This document shows, piece after piece, positions 1 to 6,098 of a DNA stretch of 7,607 nucleotides; positions within the stretch are counted from its first letter, which is position 1, and the number at the start of each line of letters is the position of its first letter. Below the pieces are notes generated by a model. It was not told the origin of the DNA. It saw only the letters and a list, made by a program, of their open reading frames with translations, and ran no database searches. This DNA is from JBBDIM01 sp040880405 (GTDB lineage: Bacteria > Planctomycetota > Planctomycetia > Pirellulales > Pirellulaceae), in assembly GCA_040880405.1 (NCBI GenBank), contig JBBDIM010000031.1, positions 1 to 7,607 on the forward strand. The letters run 5' to 3'. The position numbers and the translations under genes were made by a program.

Positions 1-46
1 CGGAACTTCTGGACCTCCGACTCTTTGTAATTGAACTCATCCCCTC

Positions 47-80
47 TTATCCGTGTTAATCCGAGACCATCCGTGGCTAA
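47..80 (-). repeat. Dispersed CACGGAT-type repeat, copy 1
   Basis: Read on the minus strand this is three CNCGGAT units spaced about 10 bases apart, entered through TTAGC. Two related copies lie at 3042-3072 and 3088-3119. I know this motif from many bacterial intergenic regions, where it yields spurious peptides of the type 'IRVNPRPSV' or 'LIREIRVIRG'; both occur as translations here. It is not a gene. Its function is unknown. Confidence 0.6.
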
Positions 81-158
81 ATTTCTTTCGTATGAACGGC
101 GGGACCGGCATGCGTTGTCGGGAATGATAGTTGCCGGTGGAAGATTCTCACGCCCAAG

Positions 159-193
159 CATGCCCACGCTTTACGGGCGTGGGCATGGCACCC
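159..193 (+). repeat. REP-like hairpin, family R1 copy a
   Basis: A perfect 11-base-pair stem (CATGCCCACGC at 159-169, GCGTGGGCATG at 177-187) closes a 7-base loop, and GCACCC follows it. The same element recurs inverted at 3862-3895 and direct at 4072-4104. It lies 41 bases past the gdhA stop codon and could mark the end of that transcript, but no T-tract follows on the minus strand, so it is not a standard intrinsic terminator. Confidence 0.8.
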
Positions 194-233
194 AGGAATC
201 AGCGACACTCGTAAACTCAACTTGGTTGGCCCA

Positions 234-1538
234 CTAGTCGTCGCCATTCATGAAGAAATGCATCGTCCCCTGGGCGGCGATCGCCGCGCCGATGCGGTTC
301 AAGGCCACGGCGTAGGCGGCGGTGCGCATGTCGATCTCTTTTTTTACCGTCATTTCAAAAACGCCGCGGAACGCCACAGTCATCGTTTCGTGCAGACGGT
401 CGCGGACCTCGTCCGCTTTCCACTGCACGCCCATCCGGTTCTGCACCCATTCGAAGTAGCTGACCGTCACGCCGCCCGCGTTGGCCAGGATATCCGGCAC
501 GATGAGCACTCCCTTTTTGTTGAGGATTTTATCCGCCCCGCCGGTGACCGGGCCATTGGCGATTTCCACGATGTGGCTGGCCCGCACTTGGTGGGCGTTC
601 GCTTCGGTAATCTGGCCCGCCAAGGCGGAAGGGATCAGTAGGTCGACATCGAGTGTGAGCAGCTCCTCGTTGGTGATCGTCTCGGCGTCGACCGCTTCGC
701 AGATGGAGTCTTCGCAGTAGACGGCCTGTAGTTTGCGGAGCTCGTTTTTGGTGTGGATCAGGCTGGGGACATCGAATCCCTCCTCTTTGTAGATGCCCCC
801 CTGGGAATCGCTGACCGCCACGATCCGGTAGCCGTCGGAGTGCAACAGCTTCGCGATGCTTTGGCCCGCGTTGCCGAAGCCTTGGATCGCGACACGAATC
901 TCGTCCGCTTGCCAATCCCGTTTCTTCTCCAGTTCTTTGATGCAGTGATACGCCCCGCGCCCGGTGGCGTCGTCACGGCCGTGGCTGCCACCGAGGGGAA
1001 TCGGCTTGCCGGTGATGACCGCCGGGGTTCGCTTGCGGACGATCTTCGAGTACTCGTCCATCATCCAACCCATGATCATCGAGTTGGTGTACATATCAGG
1101 GGCGGGAATGTCGATCTCCGGCCCGATGAAGTCGGCGATCTCTTCGATGAACCCCCGCGAGAGCCGTTCCAGCTCTAGCCGGGAAAGCTGCTTCGCGTTG
1201 ACGATAATTCCACCCTTGCCGCCACCGTAGGGAATATCGACCACCGCGCATTTGAACGTCATCCAGAGGGCCAACGCCTTGAGGTCCGCCAGGCAGAGAT
1301 CCTCGTGATACCGGATCCCCCCCTTGGTTGGCCCTCGGGTGTCATCGTGACGCACGCGGTATCCGGTGAAGATCCGGAGCGAGCCGTCATCCATCCGGAC
1401 CGGCACGGCGACTTCCAGGACCTGCTTGGGATGCTTGAGCCGCTCGACCGCTTCCGCGTCGATATCGGCGTACTCAAAGGCGCAGTCGATCCGCGCGACC
1501 GCCTCGTCGAAGCTGTCGCGCTCTCCTGGTTGGTTCAT
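234..1538 (-). CDS. gdhA: Glutamate dehydrogenase, hexameric Glu/Leu/Phe/Val family
   Basis: The 434-residue protein interconverts glutamate with 2-oxoglutarate and ammonium in the cytosol, joining nitrogen and carbon metabolism. The N-terminal catalytic domain contains GPTKGGIRYH (69-78, substrate Lys72), PYGGGKGG (103-110, catalytic Lys108) and PAPDM with the conserved Asp148. The Rossmann domain has the GFGNAG nucleotide loop at 220-225, and Asp244 at the end of the second strand (AVSDS) favours NAD over NADP. Ser360 in NAGGVTVSYFEW fits the substrate pocket. Length matches the family. The frame stays open to an ATG at 1646, but the extra 36 residues are low-complexity and unlike the family, so I take the ATG at 1538; no clear Shine-Dalgarno precedes it. 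The glycosyltransferase gene upstream ends 117 bases away. Family assignment is secure; cofactor choice is inferred. A branched-chain amino acid dehydrogenase is less likely because of length and motif fit. Confidence 0.95.
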   Translation of the reverse strand: MNQPGERDSFDEAVARIDCAFEYADIDAEAVERLKHPKQVLEVAVPVRMDDGSLRIFTGYRVRHDDTRGPTKGGIRYHEDLCLADLKALALWMTFKCAVVDIPYGGGKGGIIVNAKQLSRLELERLSRGFIEEIADFIGPEIDIPAPDMYTNSMIMGWMMDEYSKIVRKRTPAVITGKPIPLGGSHGRDDATGRGAYHCIKELEKKRDWQADEIRVAIQGFGNAGQSIAKLLHSDGYRIVAVSDSQGGIYKEEGFDVPSLIHTKNELRKLQAVYCEDSICEAVDAETITNEELLTLDVDLLIPSALAGQITEANAHQVRASHIVEIANGPVTGGADKILNKKGVLIVPDILANAGGVTVSYFEWVQNRMGVQWKADEVRDRLHETMTVAFRGVFEMTVKKEIDMRTAAYAVALNRIGAAIAAQGTMHFFMNGDD

Positions 1539-1655
1539 CGGTGAGTTTGCTTTCGAAGGGGGGCGGGTGACTCCCTTCATCATACCGAGGCCGAGCGGGT
1601 GAAATCCAGCGATCGGAGAAGCGGAACCGGCTCCTCGGGGGCCCACGCAATTGAT

Positions 1656-2783
1656 TTAGGCGGCCACTTTCCTGGACTCCTGGGATTTACGACTCCGGCG
1701 ACCGGTCCGCTGGCACACCATGCGAAAGATCTCGACATGGCGGTCCATTGACTTTTGGATATCAAACAGTTCCAGGAACCGCTGGCGTCCCTGGGCACCC
1801 AACTCGGCGGCATGGGCCGGATCGGCCAAGACGCGGATAATCGCATCGGCCAAGCCGGTGACATCGCGCGGCGAGACCAAGTAGCCGGTCTGGCCATCGA
1901 CGATGCTTTCCCGCAGGCCACCCACCCTCGTTGCGACGGTCGGCAGTCCGGCGGCCATCGCCTCGGGGACGGTCAGGCCGAAGGGCTCGTTCGTGGGGCA
2001 CGCCACCAACAGGTCGAGCGCTTGCATGATGCCGGGGATATCGTCTTGGAATCCGGCAAAGTGGATGTGGCTGCCCACGCCCAATCGTTCGATTTCCCGC
2101 TGCACAATCGCGCGATAGTCTGCCTCGCTAGTTCCCAGAAATACCACGCGAGCATGGGGGACCTTCGTCAAGATGCGTGGCAGGGAACGAACGAGCATGG
2201 CCTGATTTTTGCGCGGGTTGATCGTGCCGATCAGGCCGATCAGCCGATCTTCAGGCTTCGCCCCAAAATGTTCTCGCCACTTCTGGCCGATTTCAGCGGC
2301 GTCCGGTCCCAACGATCGATGATTGATTGGGTACCAGACCGTCTCGATCCGCTTCGCCGGGACACGATTCCACAGCCGGTGCCGCTTCCGGGTTACCTCG
2401 GAATTGGCGATCACGTAATCATTGAACGCCCAGTGAGGCTGAAATCGGCTATGGTGCGCCGCGGCGACCACCGGGACCGGCGAGAAAAGTTTGAGAAACA
2501 CCCCATACACCTGGGCGCTGGTGCTATGGGTATGGATCACGTCAATCGCTTCCTCCTCCAGCCACCGCGCCATGTCGCGGAGTCCCTGCAGGTGCCAGCG
2601 GCGGAAGCCGCAGGGGATGAATTGAATCGATGCATCCTGCTTGATTTGCTTGGCGATCCAAGAGGTTTTCCGAGCGAACAGCGTCACCTCGTGCCCTCGC
2701 GCCGCCAATTCACGCGACATCAAAAGCGATTGCGTGGCGGCCCCGTTGGTTCCGTTGGCCGACTGCATTTGAACGATTTTCAT
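1656..2783 (-). CDS. Glycosyltransferase family 4 (GT-B fold)
   Basis: The 375-residue protein probably moves a sugar from a nucleotide donor to a lipid, polysaccharide or other acceptor in cell-envelope synthesis; donor and acceptor cannot be read from sequence. The N-terminal half begins MKIVQMQSANGTNGAA, a typical first strand and glycine-rich loop, followed by SRELAARGHEVTLF (23-36) and DVIHTHS (81-87). The C-terminal donor domain starts with GLIGTINPRKNQ (183-194, Arg191 and Lys192 at the donor phosphates) and carries the retaining GT4 EX7E motif, Glu266 and Glu274, in EPFGLTVPEAMAAGLP. The tail (360-372) is Arg/Lys/Ser-rich, which could favour membrane contact. No transmembrane segment is seen. 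The frame continues to 3053, but the added 90 residues translate repeats and are rejected; the ATG at 2783 opens exactly at the family's first strand. A GAGGA lies 12 bases before it. No other envelope gene is nearby. Confidence 0.92.
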   Translation of the reverse strand: MKIVQMQSANGTNGAATQSLLMSRELAARGHEVTLFARKTSWIAKQIKQDASIQFIPCGFRRWHLQGLRDMARWLEEEAIDVIHTHSTSAQVYGVFLKLFSPVPVVAAAHHSRFQPHWAFNDYVIANSEVTRKRHRLWNRVPAKRIETVWYPINHRSLGPDAAEIGQKWREHFGAKPEDRLIGLIGTINPRKNQAMLVRSLPRILTKVPHARVVFLGTSEADYRAIVQREIERLGVGSHIHFAGFQDDIPGIMQALDLLVACPTNEPFGLTVPEAMAAGLPTVATRVGGLRESIVDGQTGYLVSPRDVTGLADAIIRVLADPAHAAELGAQGRQRFLELFDIQKSMDRHVEIFRMVCQRTGRRSRKSQESRKVAA

Positions 2784-2803
2784 GGGGTGTTTTGATCCTC
2801 GTG

Positions 2804-2834
2804 GGAAAATCCGCACGCTATTCGCGTGTTTTCC
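2804..2834 (-). promoter_or_regulatory. Hairpin in the leader of the glycosyltransferase gene
   Basis: Outer arms GGAAAA (2804-2809) and TTTTCC (2829-2834) enclose an inner stem CACGC (2814-2818) with GCGTG (2824-2828) around a 5-base loop, with a 4-base bulge on one side. In the minus-strand transcript it ends just before the GAGGA ribosome-site candidate and the start at 2783. The position would suit translational control, but no ligand or protein is suggested by the sequence. Confidence 0.3.
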
Positions 2835-2838
2835 TACC

Positions 2839-2867
2839 CTGATACCTAAGATCCCACTCGCAATCAA
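2839..2867 (-). promoter_or_regulatory. Weak sigma-70-like promoter candidate for the glycosyltransferase
   Basis: On the minus strand TTGATT (2862-2867) and TATCAG (2839-2844) are separated by exactly 17 bases. Each matches the consensus at four of six positions. It would give a leader of about 50 bases including the hairpin at 2804-2834. Such matches arise by chance, so this is only a candidate. Confidence 0.25.
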
Positions 2868-2913
2868 GATGAATTGATGCCACACAGCATACGGGACCAT
2901 CCCCAATTCACCC

Positions 2914-2934
2914 AGGCCCAAAGGGCCGACACAA
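2914..2934 (+). repeat. Repeat family R2, isolated head
   Basis: Starts AGGCCC and ends GACACAA, with a 5-base-pair mini-hairpin GGCCC-AAA-GGGCC. It matches the four heads at 6231-6251, 6302-6320, 6325-6345 and 6394-6414. The GCCACCGG hairpin that follows the head in the full element at 6231-6280 is absent here, so this is a partial copy. Confidence 0.65.
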
Positions 2935-3041
2935 TTTAATCGAGCAGCATACCTCCGCCCGCATGAGGAAACAATCAACTTGACAAGCGACACAGTCGCT
3001 CTGCGTTTCAATCCTGGAAAGTGGCCTGTTTCGCGGGTTGC

Positions 3042-3072
3042 TTTTCGTGTCATTCGTGTGTTTCGTGGTTAA
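3042..3072 (-). repeat. Dispersed CACGAA-type repeat, copy 2
   Basis: On the plus strand it is three perfect-period 9-base units TTCGTGNNN (3044-3052, 3053-3061, 3062-3070). Read on the minus strand it begins TTAACCACGAA, the same layout as copies 1 and 3 with GAA in place of GGAT. It faces copy 3 at 3088-3119, so the pair can form an 8-base-pair stem, CGTGGTTA (3064-3071) with TAACCACG (3089-3096), around a 17-base loop. Confidence 0.6.
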
Positions 3073-3087
3073 AAACGAAAGAAGGAT

Positions 3088-3119
3088 CTAACCACGGATT
3101 ACGCGGATTTCTCGGATAA
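3088..3119 (+). repeat. Dispersed CACGGAT-type repeat, copy 3
   Basis: After CTAAC come three 9-base units of the form CNCGGATNN (3093-3101, 3102-3110, 3111-3119). The minus-strand translation gives the well-known spurious peptide 'LIREIRVIRG'. It sits 16 bases from copy 2 in opposite orientation. Confidence 0.65.
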
Positions 3120-3249
3120 GACAGAAGGGGGGCAGAGCGGCTGGAGTTTTCGCCGGTTCACCGTGGGTGAGGGTTTTGGTTGTTCCAACTTGGCCGCTTT
3201 GGTGGCTGATGATGAGGGTGCCTGATTCGCGGCGGTGGCCGTTTTGCGT

Positions 3250-3255
3250 TAGAAT
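3250..3255 (+). promoter_or_regulatory. Possible -10 box (TAGAAT) for the 161-residue gene
   Basis: TAGAAT lies 52 bases before the chosen ATG at 3308 and would start RNA near 3262. A convincing -35 box is not visible at the right spacing. If real, it rules out the earlier in-frame starts at 3167 and 3254. Confidence 0.25.
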
Positions 3256-3307
3256 GGGAAGGAGATTTGCGGAGTTCTCGTTTCGCGGCCCTGGACAGAT
3301 AGACCCG

Positions 3308-3793
3308 ATGAGTGACGATCTCGATCCCGAGGCTTTCCTCCACAGCGAACGTTTTCCGATCAAGCCTCCCACCACCTATGTCCTCTTCCAGCGGTGGCCG
3401 GAGGATGGCAACGACTGGATTCACCCGGAAGATCGTGGCCTTGAGGAAGGGCTAATCCCCAGCGATTTCGTCTTCCGTCGCGATCTCATCGACGACCACT
3501 GGTACCGTCTGAGCTACGGTGATGTTTCGATCCGGATCCGTTCCGTCCTGTTCGAAGAGGTCGCCCCGCCAGTGTTCGAGATCGGACAACTGGTCGAGCT
3601 CAACAGCAGTTTCGATGCCCGCAAACCGGGGGTCGGTCGGGTGTACGCCATTCGGTACAACCTGTACCACCGCCAGGCGGTTTATTACCTGATCCGCGGC
3701 GACCTGAAAAGCGAAACCCCCTACCTGGCCACCGATCTCCGCCCCTTCGAGAAAGAGGACTGGAGCGACGAGGGGTATAGTATGTGGGATTAG
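3308..3793 (+). CDS. Conserved-looking hypothetical protein, 161 residues
   Basis: I do not recognise this gene with confidence. The protein is acidic, cytosolic-looking, without signal peptide or membrane segment. The first part carries TTYVLFQRWPEDGNDWIHPEDRG (22-44) and LIPSDFVFRR (49-58), followed by a strand-rich stretch WYRLSYGDVSIRIR (65-78). The second part (91-147), beginning EIGQLVELNS and including GVGRVYAIRYN, YYLIRGD and YLATDLRPF, looks like a small beta-barrel of SH3-like type; this fold guess is inference from strand alternation. The ATG at 3308 is chosen because upstream residues (from 3167) translate non-conserved-looking sequence and a possible -10 box lies at 3250. No Shine-Dalgarno precedes it. 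The neighbours, a repeat-rich gap on each side, say nothing of its role. Codon use resembles the flanking metabolic genes, supporting a real gene. Confidence 0.75.
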   Translation: MSDDLDPEAFLHSERFPIKPPTTYVLFQRWPEDGNDWIHPEDRGLEEGLIPSDFVFRRDLIDDHWYRLSYGDVSIRIRSVLFEEVAPPVFEIGQLVELNSSFDARKPGVGRVYAIRYNLYHRQAVYYLIRGDLKSETPYLATDLRPFEKEDWSDEGYSMWD

Positions 3794-3824
3794 CGATCCG
3801 TCCAATCAGAGTTTTCGGGTGGTG

Positions 3825-3866
3825 TTTGTTCTTTGTTCTTTGTTGTTGGGTGTTGGGTGTTGGGTG
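3825..3866 (+). repeat. Heptamer tandem array, six units
   Basis: Six 7-base units lie head to tail: TTTGTTC, TTTGTTC, TTTGTTG, then TTGGGTG three times. The last unit overlaps the GGGTG that opens the R1 hairpin at 3862. The three GGG tracts are spaced 4 bases apart, with a fourth at 3817-3819. Confidence 0.85.
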
Positions 3867-3895
3867 CCATGCCCACGCCCTCCAACGTGGGCATG
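3862..3895 (-). repeat. REP-like hairpin, family R1 copy b (inverted)
   Basis: GGGTGC leads into a perfect 10-base-pair stem, CATGCCCACG (3868-3877) with CGTGGGCATG (3886-3895), around an 8-base loop. Its reverse complement matches copies a and c, including the trailing GGCACCC. It lies 68 bases after the stop of the 161-residue gene. Confidence 0.8.
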
Positions 3896-4071
3896 CGAAG
3901 CGCGAGAAGATCTTGTCTCTTTTGGGAAGTCCGGACGCCGGATAGAGTTCCACTAGCGGCTTGTCCGGTAAGTGAGAGCTATCAAAATGTCTAGTTAACC
4001 GTGGGTTAGCGGTCAGCGCGTTTCGCGGGGTGTTAATCGAGTTACCGGTGGAAAACGGGCCCGCCAAAACT

Positions 4072-4104
4072 TGCCCACGCTTTCCGGGCGTGGGCATGGC
4101 ACCC
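4072..4104 (+). repeat. REP-like hairpin, family R1 copy c
   Basis: A perfect 9-base-pair stem (TGCCCACGC 4072-4080, GCGTGGGCA 4088-4096) with a 7-base loop is followed by GGCACCC. It differs from copy a by TTGCCC for ATGCCC at the left edge and by one loop base. Together with copy b it forms inverted ends of a 243-base interval. Confidence 0.8.
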
Positions 4105-4129
4105 GATGATCCAACCGAGAAGTCGGCGA

Positions 4130-4145
4130 GTTGTAACGGTCCTGC
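4130..4145 (+). repeat. Short dispersed repeat GTTGTAACGGTCCTGC
   Basis: Sixteen bases that recur with one mismatch at 6603-6618. Both copies stand in gaps rich in other repeats. Too short to classify alone. Confidence 0.4.
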
Positions 4146-4209
4146 GGATTAGTCCGGTGATTCGGCCGGGGTGATTGGCGCTGGACCGGAAGAGTTGACT
4201 CAATTTACC

Positions 4210-4239
4210 TTGTCTGGCGGGCGATTGGTTTTCTATGAT
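4210..4239 (+). promoter_or_regulatory. Sigma-70-like promoter candidate for the TsaC-phosphatase gene
   Basis: TTGTCT (4210-4215) and TATGAT (4234-4239) are 18 bases apart; the -10 box matches the consensus at five of six positions, the -35 at four. RNA would start near 4246, before all three possible start codons of the next gene. The sequence around the -10 is locally AT-rich compared with its surroundings. Confidence 0.4.
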
Positions 4240-4333
4240 AAACTGTGTGTAAGTAAACACTTCGGACGTGATTAATCGCTTCCGCGGGACGTCGATGGCG
4301 GATACCTCGTTCCTTTCACAGCAAAAGCGTTGC

Positions 4334-5479
4334 ATGCAGTCTCGGGTCATTGATGTCAGGGCCGCCGACGATCGTCGGGACGTGATCCATCGCGCGGTCC
4401 AGGCTTTGGCCGAAGGGGAAGTGGTCGCGTTTCCGACGGAAACCGTGTACGGGCTGGCAGTTTCGGCCTTGAACCCGGCCGCGGTCGAGCGACTGCGGCA
4501 TGTGAAAGGTCGCCCAGAGACCCAGCCATTTGCGTTGGCGATTGGGTCGAGCGAGGAGGTCCAGGATTACGTTCCTAACCCGGCTCCCTTGATGACCCGG
4601 CTGGCGCGGCGATGTTGGCCCGGGCCGATCACGATGGTGATGCCTTGCGACCACCCCGATAGCGTGGTGGGGCGATTCCATCCGAAGGTCCGACAGGCGA
4701 TCGCCCCGACCGGTTTCGTGGGATTGAGAATTCCGGCCCACGATTTGATTTGCGAATCGATGCAGTTTTTGCCCGGCCCTTTGGCCCTGACAAGCGCCAA
4801 TCTTTCCGGCTCGCCCGATGCGATTTACGGAAAAGAGGTGATCGAGGCCTTGGGAGATCGGGTAGGATTGGTTTTAGACGAGGGCAAGTGTCGCTACGGG
4901 CAGCCCTCAACCGTGATTAAAGTCGAAGGAAACCGAACCACCATATTACGGGTGGGTGTTGTTTCGGAGGGCGTTTTGAGTCGATTAAGCAGCTTTATCG
5001 TCCTGTTTGTCTGCACCGGCAACACCTGTCGCAGCCCGATGGCGGAGGCCTTGATGCAAAAGCACTTGGCCGACCGATTGGGATGTCCTCCGGATCAGTT
5101 GGATCAGCATGGGGTAATCGTCGCCTCGGCGGGTCTATCGGCCTACCCAGGTGGCCGTGCCGCGTCGGAGGCGGTCAGCACGTTGGCGGAAAAGGGGCTC
5201 GACCTGATGGCCCACGTCAGCCAACCGATGAGCGATCGCTTGGTGGAACACGCCGATTTGATCCTGACAATGACCAACGGCCACCGAGACGCGATCCTCG
5301 CTCGCTGGCCGACCGCGCGGGACCGGGTCGCCACGCTCAGCGTCAGCGGCCAGGACATCGCCGATCCGATTGGCGGTTCCGAAGAGATTTACCGCCAGTG
5401 TGCCCAGCAGATCGAGGCGGAGATCAAGGCCCGAGTCCGTGATTTAGATCTGGATCACTTGCTTCCGGGCTCGTCATAG
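4334..5479 (+). CDS. Fusion: threonylcarbamoyl-AMP synthase (TsaC/Sua5) and low-molecular-weight phosphatase (YwlE-like)
   Basis: One uninterrupted frame encodes two enzymes (381 residues). The first domain (about 1-208) is YrdC/TsaC: it makes threonylcarbamoyl-AMP from threonine, bicarbonate and ATP for the t6A modification of tRNAs reading ANN codons. Visible motifs are FPTETVYGLAV (33-43), KGRPETQPF (58-66, nucleotide-binding Lys/Arg), LTSANLSG (152-159) and PSTVI (191-195). After a short linker comes a low-molecular-weight phosphatase domain with the C-X5-R-S loop CTGNTCRS (227-234; nucleophile Cys227, Arg233) and the general-acid region DPIGGS (344-349, Asp344). Thr231 in the loop equals the threonine that gives B. 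subtilis YwlE its phosphoarginine specificity; tyrosine phosphatases usually have a bulkier residue there. Phosphoarginine activity is therefore inferred, not shown. The start at 4334 puts the domain edge at MQSRVIDV; ATG 4295 and GTG 4268 are in-frame alternatives, none with a Shine-Dalgarno. rpiB follows 129 bases later. Confidence 0.93.
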   Translation: MQSRVIDVRAADDRRDVIHRAVQALAEGEVVAFPTETVYGLAVSALNPAAVERLRHVKGRPETQPFALAIGSSEEVQDYVPNPAPLMTRLARRCWPGPITMVMPCDHPDSVVGRFHPKVRQAIAPTGFVGLRIPAHDLICESMQFLPGPLALTSANLSGSPDAIYGKEVIEALGDRVGLVLDEGKCRYGQPSTVIKVEGNRTTILRVGVVSEGVLSRLSSFIVLFVCTGNTCRSPMAEALMQKHLADRLGCPPDQLDQHGVIVASAGLSAYPGGRAASEAVSTLAEKGLDLMAHVSQPMSDRLVEHADLILTMTNGHRDAILARWPTARDRVATLSVSGQDIADPIGGSEEIYRQCAQQIEAEIKARVRDLDLDHLLPGSS

Positions 5480-5493
5480 ACGAAGTTGGACAG

Positions 5494-5511
5494 AATACCC
5501 GGCTCGGTATT
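5494..5511 (+). other. Small hairpin after the fusion gene
   Basis: AATACC (5494-5499) pairs with GGTATT (5506-5511) around a 6-base loop, 14 bases beyond the stop codon. No T-tract follows, so a role as intrinsic terminator is doubtful. A second weak stem, CTGCCG (5521-5526) with CGGCAG (5547-5552), lies just beyond it. Confidence 0.3.
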
Positions 5512-5608
5512 GAATTGACACTGCCGACGCGTCGCCCCACGTCACGCGGCAGATTGACCGAGTTCGGCCCTCACCCTCACTCATCCTCTGTTTGTAAGTT
5601 GCCTTACC

Positions 5609-6082
5609 ATGCGAGTCGCCATTGGTAGTGACCATCGTGGCTTCGAGGTCAAAGCGAAGATCATCGAGCACCTGAAGTCGTTAGGACACGAGGTGGTCGA
5701 TTGCGGCGCGGACGACTGCGGCGCGGTCGATTACCCCGATATCGCCACTTCGGTTAGCACGCTGATCATCGAGAGCACCGTCGAGCGAGGGATCTTGATC
5801 TGCGGGTCCGGGATCGGGATGTCGATCACCGCCAACAAATTCCCCGGCGTGAGGGCCGCGACCTGCCACGACGACCTGACCGCCGAGATGAGCCGCCGGC
5901 ACAACAACGTGAACGTGATGTGCCTCTCCGCCGACCTGCTAGGAGAACGGCTGATCGACCGGATGCTCGACATCTGGCTCTCGACCGAATTCGAAGGAGG
6001 CCGCCACCAGCGGAGGGTCGACAAGATTTGCGAGGTGGAACGGCGGTTTTGCGGTGGCCAAGACTTGCCTCCCGCGGAATGA
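5609..6082 (+). CDS. rpiB: Ribose-5-phosphate isomerase B
   Basis: The 157-residue cytosolic enzyme interconverts ribose 5-phosphate and ribulose 5-phosphate in the non-oxidative pentose phosphate pathway. It belongs to the RpiB/LacAB family and shows the family's landmarks: SDHRG at 7-11 (Asp8, His9), VDYPD at 40-44, the active-site Cys65 in GILICGSGIGMSITANK (61-77), SRRHNNVNV with His98 (95-103), and EGGRHQRRV (129-137, phosphate-binding Arg132 region). The E. coli RpiB has the same order and spacing. The last ten residues, CGGQDLPPAE, extend past the usual end. The ATG at 5609 starts right at the first strand; no clear Shine-Dalgarno is seen in the 20 bases before it. The gene follows a TsaC-phosphatase fusion by 129 bases on the same strand, as ywlF follows ywlC-ywlE in Bacillus, which supports a shared transcript. 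An allose- or galactose-6-phosphate isomerase is less likely. Confidence 0.95.
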   Translation: MRVAIGSDHRGFEVKAKIIEHLKSLGHEVVDCGADDCGAVDYPDIATSVSTLIIESTVERGILICGSGIGMSITANKFPGVRAATCHDDLTAEMSRRHNNVNVMCLSADLLGERLIDRMLDIWLSTEFEGGRHQRRVDKICEVERRFCGGQDLPPAE

Positions 6083-6098
6083 CTTGAAAGGGGTGCGA

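Larger units (their letters stand above)
2784..3307. other. Divergent intergenic region, 524 bases
   Basis: This gap separates the minus-strand glycosyltransferase from the plus-strand 161-residue gene, so it should hold promoters in both directions. It contains a leader hairpin (2804-2834), a weak promoter candidate (2839-2867), a head of repeat family R2 (2914-2934), two facing CACGGAT-type repeats (3042-3119) and a TAGAAT box (3250-3255). Frames crossing it read through these repeats and show no protein-like pattern. Confidence 0.6.
3794..4333. other. Intergenic region of 540 bases with repeats
   Basis: It holds a heptamer tandem array (3825-3866), two inverted R1 hairpins (3862-3895 and 4072-4104), a short dispersed repeat (4130-4145) and a promoter candidate (4210-4239). 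The 176 bases between the two hairpins show no gene. The minus-strand frame over 3600-4097 translates repeats and the antisense of the upstream gene, so it is not a gene. Confidence 0.6.

Noticed and set aside
159..193. Intrinsic terminator of gdhA
   Set aside because: Strong stem but no T-tract on the minus strand, and the same hairpin recurs in unrelated positions, so it is listed as a repeat.
31..237. Plus-strand frame of 68 residues at the left edge
   Set aside because: It translates the CACGGAT-type repeat and the R1 hairpin.
222..1602. Several plus-strand frames opposite gdhA
   Set aside because: Shadows of a secure glutamate dehydrogenase; compositions are Arg/His-rich and motif-free.
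1539..1646. Longer N-terminus for glutamate dehydrogenase
   Set aside because: The 36 extra residues are Gly/Pro-rich and unlike the family; ATG at 1538 gives the usual length.
1755..2795. Plus-strand frame of 346 residues
   Set aside because: It is the antisense shadow of the glycosyltransferase, whose GT4 motifs are clear; the shadow shows no recognisable domain.
3600..4097. Minus-strand frame of 165 residues
   Set aside because: It translates the antisense of the 161-residue gene, the heptamer array and R1 hairpins.
4195..4239. TTGACT at 4195 as -35 for TATGAT at 4234
   Set aside because: The spacer would be 33 bases; TTGTCT at 4210 fits better.
5515..5543. Perfect TTGACA before rpiB as a promoter
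   Set aside because: The bases at the proper -10 distance (CACGTC region) do not resemble TATAAT.
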